A DNA stretch of 64,000 nt from Psychrobacter immobilis (GTDB taxonomy: Bacteria; Pseudomonadota; Gammaproteobacteria; Pseudomonadales; Moraxellaceae), in the NCBI RefSeq assembly GCF_904846185.1, contig NZ_CAJGZQ010000001.1, forward strand, positions 124,001 through 188,000, written 5' to 3'. Position 1 is the first letter of the stretch, and every line of letters begins with the position of its first letter. The position numbers were made by a program, and so were the translations under genes. The notes beneath the pieces are model-generated. The model did no database searches, was not told the DNA's origin, and worked only from the letters and a program-made list of their open reading frames with translations. This document shows, in pieces, positions 16,501-26,354 of this stretch.

Positions 16501-19188
16501 ATGGATGTAAATACCTTAAACAAAATCTATGATACTTGTGTCAACGCCATGTCGTCTAACGACGAGCTATCTAAAGAAAAGGCAATAACGTTTGCGCTAT
16601 CCATATTCGGCTTCAAGGCTCAAGAAGAGAAAGAGGCTTTTGAGATACTGATTAACAAGTTAACTGTTTTTTTTGATACTAAACAAGAAGAAGCACACGT
16701 TTTAGATGATCAAGAAATAGTGCCTTGGATACACACAGTAAATAGTGATAGATATTATAGTGATCGCTATCACACCTATTTGCAGAATGAAGAACAGTTG
16801 CCAGCTAGAGTTATCGATGTTATCAAGCGCACTAATGAAGATATTCTAGAGCGCTTGGGCAACCCTTACATAGATAAACCGTTTAGACGACAAGGTCTAG
16901 TCGTTGGTAATGTTCAGTCTGGTAAAACAGCCAATTATTTATCCCTAATTAATTTAGCTGCTGACTACGGTTATAAGTTAATCATCTTAATTACAGGTAT
17001 TCATAACAACCTAAGATCTCAAACCCAGAAACGTGTGAATAAGGGGTTTATCGGTTATCACAGCGATGAACAAAAATACACAGGGGTGGGTTTAACCAAC
17101 GATCCTGCACGTCAGGAAATTATTGACGCAAAGCAGCCGCACTGCTTTACCAGCTTGACGGAAGACTTTAATGGCAAGATACGTAAGACCACAGCAGTTC
17201 GACTGGGCAGTGCTAAAAACCCAGTCATTATGGTTATCAAGAAAAACTACCATACTTTAGATAATGTCATTAAGTGGCTGAGGAATAATGACGATGGTAG
17301 GCGCTTTATTAATGAGCCTGTATTAATTATTGACGACGAGGCTGATAACGCTTCAATTAATACCAGTAAAAAGCCTAACGAAACGACCAGAATTAACGGC
17401 CAAATACGGGAGACTTTGGATTTATTTCTTCAAGGTTCATATGTTGGCTATACCGCAACCCCTTTCGCAAACATTTTTATAGACCCTGTTAGCTATAGTG
17501 ATGCGGTAGCAGGTGACTTATTTCCTAAGGACTTTATATTTACGCTAGTACCACCATCGAACTATCTAGGAGCAACTAAATTCTTTTTAGGTGATGATGA
17601 CGAGCCAAATTACGACTCTCCTTACGTTGAATTTATTCAAGATAATGAGGATAGTATTCCATTAAAAAAGCCTACAGACTTTGTTTTAACTGAGCTTCCT
17701 AAGAGCTTAACGTTGGCACTTTACGAGTACTTAGTCAGTATCGTGATCAAAGGCTTACGGCCAGTGAGCAATAAACATACTTCCATGCTGATAAATATTT
17801 CTCATAAAACCCAAGAACAAGCTGAGGCACGATATCTGGTAAGCCAAGAGATAGAGGAAATTGCCTTGGCAGTAAAGTTTCATGGCGCCAAACCACATCA
17901 AGAGCGGATGAAAAACTCGCACTTAGAAGGCCTTTATCATGAGTTTTTACCTCACTCGGATGAATGTAGTATTGATGAGTTTTTTACTAAGCTACAGAAA
18001 GTTATTGATTCAGTGAAAGTAAGAATGATCAATAGTGCTAGTAAAGACAAGTTAGATTACGACAATTATGAGAATGGCCTAAACGTCATTGCTATAGGTG
18101 GCTATAGTTTATCTCGTGGATTTACGCTAGAAGGATTAACTGTCAGCTACTTAATACGCAATACGGCTATGGCAGACACATTATTACAAATGGGACGTTG
18201 GTTTGGTTATCGGGATCAATATAGTGATCTTTGTAAACTGTATATACCTGATGCTTCCTTTGAATGGTATGCCTTTATTGCTCAGTCTATTGAAGAGTTA
18301 CGCTCAGAATTTTCTATTATGGAGCAAAATGGCCTAACGCCTGCTGAGTTCGGTCTAAAAGTGAGAACCAGTAATACCGGACTATTAATCACTGCTCGCA
18401 ACAAAATGCATCATACCGAAACGGTTACCCTATCAGAAAGCTTTTCAGAAGAGGCTTTTTCACTACGGGGTGTATCATTAGATAACTTACCTAGACAGCG
18501 TCAAGTCTTTGCTGATTTCGCGCTTAAGTCTGCTCATGCATATGGTTTTAAACCAGTTTATAATCATGTCAAAGAACAAAATGACAAGCGGTTTCATCTG
18601 ATTCAAAGAGTCAGCATTGACGAGGTGATTAACCTGTTTAATGAATATGAACATTCAATCGACGATAGTGGTAGAAAGCAGGCGCTGATATCTTACATTG
18701 AAGAGCGTAGAGATGAGCTGGCAATGTGGGATATTGCTATTCATAAAAGCTATTTAGGTGAAAATGCACAACCCCAGGTTCGTACTTTTGCAAAATCCAG
18801 TTATAGATCCGACCATGTCAAAACAGCTGACGGTGGTGGTCGTATTTTGAGACCTTGGGAGGAAGCATTTGGCTTAACAGATGAGCAGTATGCACATGCA
18901 AAAAAACAAAAAGATGAGTCAAAGGTCAAACAGACTGCGCGATTTTATAGAAGAAATAGAAGTCGGCCATTACTTGTACTTAAATCCTTCAACCTTTATG
19001 TAGGCTCTAAAAAAGAAGGTGATAAGAAGGGTGAAGATCCAAAATACGAAGACGTACCAGCCTATGCGATCAGTTTTCCAAAATCCAGCAATCACAACCC
19101 TGTAAGTTACGTGGTGAATAAAGTCTTTATAGAAGACTACTTCGGTGAAGAGGATGAATCAGATGAACCAGAGGAAGGTTATGAATAA
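16501..19188 (+). CDS. Z1-domain superfamily II helicase-like ATPase
   Basis: An 895-residue protein. ATG 16501 is preferred because AAGGA lies upstream. Motifs: Walker A VVGNVQSGKTANYLSLINLA, motif II LIIDDEADNASIN, a motif-III-like YVGYTATPFANIF, then GGYSLSRGFTLEGLTVSYLI and motif VI LLQMGRWFGYR. The Z1 domain occupies roughly residues 380-640. Z1 proteins occur with MORC-type ATPases, DNA methylases, PD-(D/E)XK nucleases and AIPR proteins in putative defence loci. Here it is the middle gene of a tightly packed cassette; its end overlaps the AIPR start by 8 bases. Motif conservation suggests it is active; the substrate is unknown. Confidence 0.88.
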   Translation: MDVNTLNKIYDTCVNAMSSNDELSKEKAITFALSIFGFKAQEEKEAFEILINKLTVFFDTKQEEAHVLDDQEIVPWIHTVNSDRYYSDRYHTYLQNEEQLPARVIDVIKRTNEDILERLGNPYIDKPFRRQGLVVGNVQSGKTANYLSLINLAADYGYKLIILITGIHNNLRSQTQKRVNKGFIGYHSDEQKYTGVGLTNDPARQEIIDAKQPHCFTSLTEDFNGKIRKTTAVRLGSAKNPVIMVIKKNYHTLDNVIKWLRNNDDGRRFINEPVLIIDDEADNASINTSKKPNETTRINGQIRETLDLFLQGSYVGYTATPFANIFIDPVSYSDAVAGDLFPKDFIFTLVPPSNYLGATKFFLGDDDEPNYDSPYVEFIQDNEDSIPLKKPTDFVLTELPKSLTLALYEYLVSIVIKGLRPVSNKHTSMLINISHKTQEQAEARYLVSQEIEEIALAVKFHGAKPHQERMKNSHLEGLYHEFLPHSDECSIDEFFTKLQKVIDSVKVRMINSASKDKLDYDNYENGLNVIAIGGYSLSRGFTLEGLTVSYLIRNTAMADTLLQMGRWFGYRDQYSDLCKLYIPDASFEWYAFIAQSIEELRSEFSIMEQNGLTPAEFGLKVRTSNTGLLITARNKMHHTETVTLSESFSEEAFSLRGVSLDNLPRQRQVFADFALKSAHAYGFKPVYNHVKEQNDKRFHLIQRVSIDEVINLFNEYEHSIDDSGRKQALISYIEERRDELAMWDIAIHKSYLGENAQPQVRTFAKSSYRSDHVKTADGGGRILRPWEEAFGLTDEQYAHAKKQKDESKVKQTARFYRRNRSRPLLVLKSFNLYVGSKKEGDKKGEDPKYEDVPAYAISFPKSSNHNPVSYVVNKVFIEDYFGEEDESDEPEEGYE

Positions 19189-21301
19189 TCCCAGTGATCT
19201 TCAAAATTACTATACTGATGTAATGAATGAGCTTGATCATAGTGCTACGTCACAGGGCAACTACAAAGAGCTTTTATTCATTGAAAAGATTCTCCCTTAT
19301 ATTCAAGAACAAGGTGTGGTTGATGACTTAGATCTATATCATTTTTATAAACCAAGTACTCGATATGGCCGTATTGATGGTCTAGGTTTTAAAGGTGATT
19401 ACAACGATCCAGAACTAGACCAGTTAGAACTGGTCTTGCTCATTAATGATTTTGTTCATGATGATAGTATCAAGTCTTTAACAAATAGTCGTATTGAGCA
19501 ATTAAAAAAAGCAGGGATCAACTTCTTTAACAGCGCATTAAAATCATCGTTCATTGAGAGCTTGGAAGAAAGTTCAGACGGTTATATAGCTGCTAAAGAA
19601 ATATTTCAAAAGTATAAACGCATTGAGTCTATTAAGCTTATTATCCTCACAAACGCTCAAATCAGTAAGCTAGTGGCCGATAAAAAAGAAATTGATGACG
19701 ATATAGATCTACCCTTAACAATCGATATCTGGGATATCAAACGAATTTATGATCTTGAGAGTAGCCAAACAAAGTCTGAAGCCATCGAAATTGACTTAAG
19801 AGAATGGGGAGGTCCGATACCTTCGTTACAGGCAACAGAGTCAGAGGAATTAACAAGCTATTTATGCGTTGTCAATGGACAAACGATTGCTGCTCTTTAT
19901 GATAAGTACGGCGCAAGATTATTAGAGGCAAATGTCAGAAGCTTTTTGCAGTTCCGTGGCAAAATCAATAAAGGCATCAGGAAAACGATAAAAACCGAAC
20001 CTGAGTATTTCTTTAGCTATAACAATGGTTTAACTGCTACAGCATCAGATGTAGAATATGATAAAAGCAAACAGATTATTACAAAGATAAATAACTTACA
20101 GATTGTGAATGGGGGGCAAACTACGGCTTCTTTATTAATGACTCAAAAGAAAGATAGAGCCGATCTAAGTAAGATACAGGTGCAGTTGAAACTTAATGTG
20201 GTGAGTGAAGCAAAGTCAGATGAGCTTATTAGTAATATCTCTCGCTTTGCGAACTCTCAGAATGCTATCAAGGATTCAGATTTCTTTTCTAATCATCCTT
20301 TCCATCGGACTCTTGAAAGGCTATCAAGACAGATACTAGCTCCCACATCAAAAGAAAGAATCAAGCCTACGCGTTGGTATTATGAAAGAGCGAGAGGGTC
20401 TTATTTAAATGCTCAAAGTAAGCTGACAGATGCTGAAAAAAGAGCGTTTAAATCTGAACATCCTAAAGAACAGTTAATTATAAAAACAGATTTAGCTAAG
20501 ATTTATCTTATCTTTGACAAAAGACCTCATGATGCTATCAAAGGTGCGCAAATCGCATTTAACGGATTTGCACAGTCAATAGAAAAGGTTTGGGACAATA
20601 ATTCTGAGACAATAAATGACTATTTCTTTAAAGAGCTGGTAGCAAAGTTTGTAATTTGGCATGCCTGTAAAAAAGCGGTGTATAAGCAAGATGATTTCGT
20701 TGGCAATACTAAGGCAACTTTAACTGCATACACGATATATATTCTTAAAGCTTTAATGGATAAACAAGACCTTGATTTTAATTATCCAAAAATCTGGCAA
20801 GAGCAAGCCGTAAATGATTTTTATTATGATCAATTTGTAGATACTTCAATTAAGCTAAACGCCTTATTAAATCAGTTGAGCGAAGAAACTGGGAAGGCAG
20901 TACTATCTATGGCCAAGTCTAAAGAAAACTTAATTAAAGTACAGTCGATAATTGATAAAACAGATTACTTCTCACTAGACATGATGTTCAAAACGCAATT
21001 AGTTTTTAAAAGTGTCATTGAAGAAAAACGCCAAGATTCTGCTCAACAAACTAAAACAGTGACTAAAGCTGTAAGTAGCTTAATAGACCTCTGTAAAATT
21101 CCTCCAGCTAGATGGCTAGATCTAATAAAAAATGCGGAAGAAAAGGGCGTGTTAAACGAAACTGACAAGCAGGTTTTGTCGCTGGTACCTAACGTTCTAC
21201 TTGGAAAATCATTGAAGACACCAACAGATAGGCAAGTCGATCTGATCAATAAGACCTTAAGCAAGCTTGAAGATAAAGGCGTTTATTTAGATGCTGGGTA
21301 A
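19181..21301 (+). CDS. AIPR-family (abortive infection phage resistance) protein
   Basis: A 706-residue protein. ATG 19181 is preferred, with AGGAAGG just upstream inside the Z1 gene; a 12-codon longer start at 19145 lacks a good site. The AIPR core is visible around residues 280-350: EYFFSYNNGLTATASDV and INNLQIVNGGQTTASLL, followed by a conserved region (SRFANSQNAIKDSDFFSNHP). The N-terminal 120 residues (RIDGLGFKGDYNDPELDQLE) are reminiscent of a nuclease-like fold, but I cannot see a complete PD-(D/E)XK motif. It is probably the effector of the MORC-Z1-AIPR cassette. No gene follows for over 600 bases. Confidence 0.85.
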   Translation: MNNPSDLQNYYTDVMNELDHSATSQGNYKELLFIEKILPYIQEQGVVDDLDLYHFYKPSTRYGRIDGLGFKGDYNDPELDQLELVLLINDFVHDDSIKSLTNSRIEQLKKAGINFFNSALKSSFIESLEESSDGYIAAKEIFQKYKRIESIKLIILTNAQISKLVADKKEIDDDIDLPLTIDIWDIKRIYDLESSQTKSEAIEIDLREWGGPIPSLQATESEELTSYLCVVNGQTIAALYDKYGARLLEANVRSFLQFRGKINKGIRKTIKTEPEYFFSYNNGLTATASDVEYDKSKQIITKINNLQIVNGGQTTASLLMTQKKDRADLSKIQVQLKLNVVSEAKSDELISNISRFANSQNAIKDSDFFSNHPFHRTLERLSRQILAPTSKERIKPTRWYYERARGSYLNAQSKLTDAEKRAFKSEHPKEQLIIKTDLAKIYLIFDKRPHDAIKGAQIAFNGFAQSIEKVWDNNSETINDYFFKELVAKFVIWHACKKAVYKQDDFVGNTKATLTAYTIYILKALMDKQDLDFNYPKIWQEQAVNDFYYDQFVDTSIKLNALLNQLSEETGKAVLSMAKSKENLIKVQSIIDKTDYFSLDMMFKTQLVFKSVIEEKRQDSAQQTKTVTKAVSSLIDLCKIPPARWLDLIKNAEEKGVLNETDKQVLSLVPNVLLGKSLKTPTDRQVDLINKTLSKLEDKGVYLDAG

Positions 21302-21916
21302 GAGTGAGTCAAAAACTTGTCTACCCATCCTAAACTAGAAAAGCGTATTAAAGACTATTGAAACGATTCTCGCTCTAGCAAATAAAAATAAGACGAGATT
21401 ACTTTCTTATAAGCTATTAAGGTAAAAATAGACTTATACAATACCAATTCTAAGTAAAAATAAGTTGATTATTGTCATTTACTCTTAAATTATTTTTGAC
21501 TCAGATGGGTAGCAATGAGTATGATATATCATAAGTAAGATCAAGAAACGCAACAATATTTTCAAGACATATCCAAGCTTTGAAATATTTTCTTACAATA
21601 CTCAATGGAAAAAATCCCACTATTTGCCTTGCATTCAATACTGTTACCGTGTTGGTCTATTTGATGGTCTAATATGCATTCCCTCTATTATAAGTATAAT
21701 TAAATCAATTACTTATATTCATAGTTAGACTTCCTCCTTCACCGCCAATCTTATTCTGCTTAATCAAAGCCTCTAGCTTTTCCCATCTGTTCAAACAACT
21801 CCGAAATACCTTTTAATCCAAAATACTTTCTGAAATTTTTAATTACAAACCTCTTTTTGGCTTAATCTATTTGCCTATGTCATTTTGTAACCTTTTATTT
21901 ATTACCTTCCTCTCTC
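21302..21916. other. Gene-free interval at the end of the defence island
   Basis: About 615 AT-rich bases between the AIPR gene and the convergent DUF3726-like gene. I find no supported reading frame, tRNA, clear terminator or insertion-sequence end. It may be remnant DNA at the border between the accessory island and the catabolic operon. Confidence 0.5.
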
Positions 21917-22642
21917 TTACACTCCTCCCGCACCTTTACCTGATGTTTCGCTATTTTCTACCAACATCGCCGCAGCCGTTTTTTTGAGTATCGCCCACTG
22001 CTCATCGTCGACATAGATGCCTTCTTTCCATGCGCGCTGATGGATTTCAAATAGCTCATCTGTCGATATTTTATGATTGAAATGCTGTATGTCCTGTTCA
22101 ATATCAAAATTTTGGGTCGCAATTTCAATAATCATATCATTGGTATTGTAATTGGCTTGTGCTTGGTCAAAAAAGTATAAATCAGGATACACAAAACCTT
22201 GATTTAACGTAAATAATGTATGCTTGGGCACAGAGCCATTGTCCCATTTAGCCAGACAAGCAAAGCCTTTGGCAGCCAGCTCCACCAGCTCACTATAAGC
22301 CAACCAGCGGTTATGACAGTTCTGTAAATAAATACGAAAATGCGCCAAATCACCCATTTTTTCCAGAGCATAGTCAATGATAGTCGGCAAGTGACAAGCC
22401 AAGCTGCTACCATGCAAATCTAAACGAATAGCGCCGTCTTCTTGATAGACGATATCGATTGGCGTATCGTGCTCGGTTAAAATATACGGACTGGCGTTAT
22501 TAAAGTGTCTGATACCGTCCAAGCCCGCCATCTGTAGCTCAGCGACCATAGTAGCAATCACATCCGCTTCGCCTACTTCACGGTGCATCCCAGTAAAGGC
22601 TTTGTGTACTATCGTCACAATTTCATTATGCGATACGATCAT
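21917..22642 (-). CDS. Unknown protein, possibly DUF3726-like, last gene of the catabolic operon
   Basis: A 241-residue soluble protein without signal peptide or membrane helices. The N-terminus (SHNEIVTIVHKAFTGMHREV) followed by EADVIATMVAELQMAGLDGI reminds me of the DUF3726 family, which resembles the start of LDH2-type dehydrogenases; this is recall at modest confidence. Later there are conserved-looking acidic and histidine patches (HGSSLACHLPTIIDYAL, NCHNRWLAYSELVELAAKGF). The start overlaps the preceding 579-residue gene by 17 bases, implying coupled translation. The function is unknown; context suggests a role in the same catabolic route. Confidence 0.65.
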   Translation of the reverse strand: MIVSHNEIVTIVHKAFTGMHREVGEADVIATMVAELQMAGLDGIRHFNNASPYILTEHDTPIDIVYQEDGAIRLDLHGSSLACHLPTIIDYALEKMGDLAHFRIYLQNCHNRWLAYSELVELAAKGFACLAKWDNGSVPKHTLFTLNQGFVYPDLYFFDQAQANYNTNDMIIEIATQNFDIEQDIQHFNHKISTDELFEIHQRAWKEGIYVDDEQWAILKKTAAAMLVENSETSGKGAGGV

Positions 22643-24365
22643 GAGTCAAACCTCCCTGCTCTTTCGATAAATCGGGTAATAAAGGAAACAGCCACTCATC
22701 ACTATGCACTTCTGCAAACAAAGGCGCACCTTGAAACAAGGTGATCCGCACCCAGCGATCTGATCTGGGATCGAACTTAGTTGCCCCAAACATCGATAAT
22801 TTACACCGTAACAGGTGCATGGGTAATGCATTTTTATGCAAGACATTCATCTGAATATCGCCCAATGGCTTATGTCCCATCGTCCAAACGCGGCGCGCAA
22901 TCGAGCGATATTTTGGCTGATTTAAGATGAAATCTGAAATGAGCCGCTGTGGATCGGTAGGTTTCAACGCGAGATACAGCTTATTTGCTTGCCGTGCGAT
23001 GTCTAATGCAAGCTCACGATCAGCACCCGGTTCTTGCCCGCGCACGCCCATCCTTGGCTCTTCTTTATCCACCGAACGATACCAAAACCAATGGCTATTA
23101 TCGGGCTGGCTAAAATCAATATTAATCGCCCACTGATAATGTAGCTCTAATACATCGATTAAATCTTGGATCACCTTGCCTTTCGGTAGCGACAGCGTTT
23201 CATCGGCATTTATTTTTTCTTGAAACGCATCGACACGCTCAGGATAAAGCTCCATCAAGCAAGAGATAATCACTTCTTGGCTCTCAAGGCTTAGGTAATG
23301 GTGAGCTTGTAAGAACTCCGCCCATGTACTGTATTGATTAATGGTTGCCATCAAATTATTTTGTAGTACGGCTAATTCCGCAACGACCGCTTCATTGAGT
23401 TTAATTTGCTGCTCATTGATAGTAACAATCTCGCTAAAATGCTGAATAGCACGTTTGATTAAACTGGCAAAATATGCAGTTTTTTTGGGTTCAATCTGGC
23501 AGATCAGTGTCACTTGCAACGCTTCTTCGCGGGTAGTTAGCCATTGATCGACGACACAAGGATGGTTGATTAGATACGGTGCCATGCCCAGACCGGTGGC
23601 GTTACCAACTCCCAAGTAACGTTTAATCTCTGGATGCAGTGTAGCGGCGTTGCTACCGCCTTTTTGCTTTGCCAAATAATCGACCCAATCTAAGCTAAAC
23701 TCACGCAGCAAATACACGGCACACATCTGCGCTCGAAAGGATTGATCAAAATCTGCACTGTGATCTAACGGTTTGAAGTCATAAATACCAAACTTACCAT
23801 TGCCATAGACAGCGGTGGTGCGCAATATATAACCCACTTGCGCGAGTATATCCAAATCTGGTTGCTGACCAACGGCGAGTGAGCTAACGATATGAGCAAA
23901 GACCCGTACGCTCTTATTTGCTCGTGCCAGCACCATGACCATATTAGAGTTGCGACCCGCTTCTTGCAGCGGTACATTGGCTTGTAGATTATCCAGTAAC
24001 TCTTCACTTATCTCACCAAAGACCAGACCAAAGGTCACATCCCATTTTTGGGCAATCACCCTATCATTACGCTCTTCATCAGCCAGTTCATTACAAAACA
24101 CCACCAGATGATACAGATGCTCTGGGGTATTGAGGCGATAAATAACCGTGCCATAGCCTTGCTCATCCAAATCCCACAAATGGGTACTGAGCGTCCATTG
24201 CTCTCTATCAATCTTACGCAGTAACGTGCGCACAAAGCTAATGCGAGTTTGGTGCATCGCGCCCAACCTTTCTGCAATCATAATCATGTCACGAGTACGG
24301 AATTTAGTGCTAAGTTGAGGCGGCTTGACGTTAATGCTTTCATTATTTGCATGAATCATATTCAT
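22626..24365 (-). CDS. Unknown 579-residue protein in a catabolic operon
   Basis: I do not recognise this family. It has 579 residues, is soluble, with no signal peptide. Conserved-looking segments: RISFVRTLLRKIDREQW near residue 40, WDVTFGLVFGEISEELLDNL near 130, a glycine-rich AVYGNGKFGIYDF near 210, and YRSIARRVWTMGHKPLGDIQ near the end. It sits between the BCCT transporter gene (127 bases upstream) and the 241-residue gene it overlaps. The pairing of these two unknown proteins suggests subunits or sequential functions. An enzyme acting on the transported substrate is a reasonable guess, no more. Confidence 0.7.
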   Translation of the reverse strand: MNMIHANNESINVKPPQLSTKFRTRDMIMIAERLGAMHQTRISFVRTLLRKIDREQWTLSTHLWDLDEQGYGTVIYRLNTPEHLYHLVVFCNELADEERNDRVIAQKWDVTFGLVFGEISEELLDNLQANVPLQEAGRNSNMVMVLARANKSVRVFAHIVSSLAVGQQPDLDILAQVGYILRTTAVYGNGKFGIYDFKPLDHSADFDQSFRAQMCAVYLLREFSLDWVDYLAKQKGGSNAATLHPEIKRYLGVGNATGLGMAPYLINHPCVVDQWLTTREEALQVTLICQIEPKKTAYFASLIKRAIQHFSEIVTINEQQIKLNEAVVAELAVLQNNLMATINQYSTWAEFLQAHHYLSLESQEVIISCLMELYPERVDAFQEKINADETLSLPKGKVIQDLIDVLELHYQWAINIDFSQPDNSHWFWYRSVDKEEPRMGVRGQEPGADRELALDIARQANKLYLALKPTDPQRLISDFILNQPKYRSIARRVWTMGHKPLGDIQMNVLHKNALPMHLLRCKLSMFGATKFDPRSDRWVRITLFQGAPLFAEVHSDEWLFPLLPDLSKEQGGLTHDRIA

Positions 24366-24491
24366 AATTTCACTACCTTACCTAATATACTGAGCCAGCA
24401 GCTTTGTTAATAATCTCAATGATGATATCTATCGGTAAATAAGTATTCAGCCGTTTTGAGGATCGTTGTTTTGACCTTGACCGTTTGGTAA

Positions 24492-26177
24492 TCAATCAGT
24501 TTTTTGAGTAAGCTTTTCCTTAGCGAGCTTTTCTTCGCTAATTTTATGTCTTACCTCTACCTGATTAGGTCGATACAAGTCTTGCTCTCGCGCCATTTGC
24601 TGGGCAATTTGTGGCCCGTTCCATAGCGATGGCAGCAGGATAAAAGAGACTGGCACAGCGGTAATTACGATAAAAGACTGCAACGCTGTCACGCCACCTG
24701 AACCAAGCGAGATTAAAACAATCGCTGTTACCCCCATCATGATGCCCCAAAAGGTACGAATCATGGCATTTGGCTCACGCTCGCCACTGATGACGACGCT
24801 GATGGTATAGGTCATCGAATCACCTGTCGTGACGATAAAAACGGTGGTTAAAATTAGAAATAATATCGAGGTAATTAAAGGAAAGGGTAATTGCTGCGTG
24901 ACTGCTAATAGTGCACCAGGTAAGTTAAAGCCTTCAAACGCGCTACTGACACTGCCCGGATTGGCAATCTCAAACGCCAGACCCGAACCACCAACGACGG
25001 TGAACCAAAAGCAAGTAACGAGCGGCGCAATGATACATACGGTAGTAATCAATTGACGAATCGTACGACCTCGTGAGATACGAGCAATAAATATCGCCAT
25101 CATAGGGCCATAACCCAAGAACCAACCCCAAAAGAACACGGTCCAACCGCCAAGCCAGCCTTCATCACCGCGAAAAGTGGCCATCGGAATAAAGTTATCG
25201 ACCATCGTGCCGACACCTTGAATATAACCATTGACGATAAAATTGGTCGGTCCAAATATCAAAATAAAGACCATCAGCGCAAATGCCAAGATGACATTAA
25301 AGCGGCTGAGCAATTGCATGCCTCGAGCAAGACCACTGATCGCTGATAAGGTATAAAGCGCAATCGCGAATATGATAATGATAAGCTGGGTGGCAAAAGT
25401 ATCAGGAATACCAAACAAGGTATTGAGGGCATAGCTGGTTTGCAAGCCTAAGAAACCAATAGGGCCAATCGTACCCGCAGCCACGGCGACGATACAGCAA
25501 GCATCGATAATTGCGCCCGTTTGACCAGTAAGTACGCGCTCACCAAACATAGGATAAAGAAGTGTGCGAGGTTTCAGCGGCAAGCCTTTGTCATAATGCA
25601 GATGCATGACCACAATCGCGGTCAAACTACCGACAATCGACCACGCCAAAAATCCCCAATGCATAAAAGATTGTGATAAGGCGTTAAATGCTCGTTGTTG
25701 CAAGTCTGTTGACTCACCGTATAAGGGAGGCGCTGACACGAAATGAGCAATAGGTTCTGCCGCCGCCCAAAAAACCCCGCCGCCAGCCAACAATGTACAA
25801 AACAGGATAGCCATCCACTTGAAATTGTCCATTTCAGGCTTTGGTAAGTTGCCCAAAATAACACGACCCGTGCGACCTGCACCAACCGCTAAAGCGATGA
25901 CGAAAGTAGCGAGAAGCAAAATTTGCCAAAAAGGGCCAAAGATATTGGCCGACCATTTAAAACCAACATCCACAATCGTTGCTAACTGTGCTTCTGCAAA
26001 AATCGCCATGAGCACAAAAATTGTAATAAACCCGCCACTATACCAAAAGGCAGGATTTTTTAGCCCCAACGCATCAATATCGGCAGCAGCTGGTACAGCG
26101 CTGACCTTATCTGCTGTGCTATTGGCAGCGTTTGAGCGTCCTTGCTCAACTTGATTAAGTCCCTTTAAATCGGCCAT
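24492..26177 (-). CDS. BCCT-family transporter (betaine/carnitine/choline type)
   Basis: An inner-membrane secondary transporter of quaternary-ammonium or related zwitterionic solutes. The 561 residues have about 12 hydrophobic helices. The signature region is FFWGWFLGYGPMMAIFIARI with SRGRTIRQ, and an early GPFWQILLLATFVIALAVGA. The N-terminal 40 residues are hydrophilic. It lies between the dipeptidase and the unknown 579-residue gene on the same strand, so it probably imports the substrate of the operon rather than serving only in osmoprotection. The exact substrate cannot be read from the sequence. Confidence 0.88.
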   Translation of the reverse strand: MADLKGLNQVEQGRSNAANSTADKVSAVPAAADIDALGLKNPAFWYSGGFITIFVLMAIFAEAQLATIVDVGFKWSANIFGPFWQILLLATFVIALAVGAGRTGRVILGNLPKPEMDNFKWMAILFCTLLAGGGVFWAAAEPIAHFVSAPPLYGESTDLQQRAFNALSQSFMHWGFLAWSIVGSLTAIVVMHLHYDKGLPLKPRTLLYPMFGERVLTGQTGAIIDACCIVAVAAGTIGPIGFLGLQTSYALNTLFGIPDTFATQLIIIIFAIALYTLSAISGLARGMQLLSRFNVILAFALMVFILIFGPTNFIVNGYIQGVGTMVDNFIPMATFRGDEGWLGGWTVFFWGWFLGYGPMMAIFIARISRGRTIRQLITTVCIIAPLVTCFWFTVVGGSGLAFEIANPGSVSSAFEGFNLPGALLAVTQQLPFPLITSILFLILTTVFIVTTGDSMTYTISVVISGEREPNAMIRTFWGIMMGVTAIVLISLGSGGVTALQSFIVITAVPVSFILLPSLWNGPQIAQQMAREQDLYRPNQVEVRHKISEEKLAKEKLTQKTD

Positions 26178-26354
26178 GATGTGGCTCCATATGCTAACGT
26201 TTCGTTATTTAGATCAGAGGTATCGCAATGAGGATATAGCCAGATAGCCTCACTATATTATTGATTTCAAAGCTCTCTATTTCAAATGGGTATGCGCTAT
26301 AAAATGTCTATCGTCTTATAACGATTTTTAGCGATGCCTTGCTAGAATTATCCT

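Noticed and set aside
1-21301. CRISPR array or cas genes in the defence island
   Set aside because: No regularly spaced repeats and no Cas-like proteins were found.
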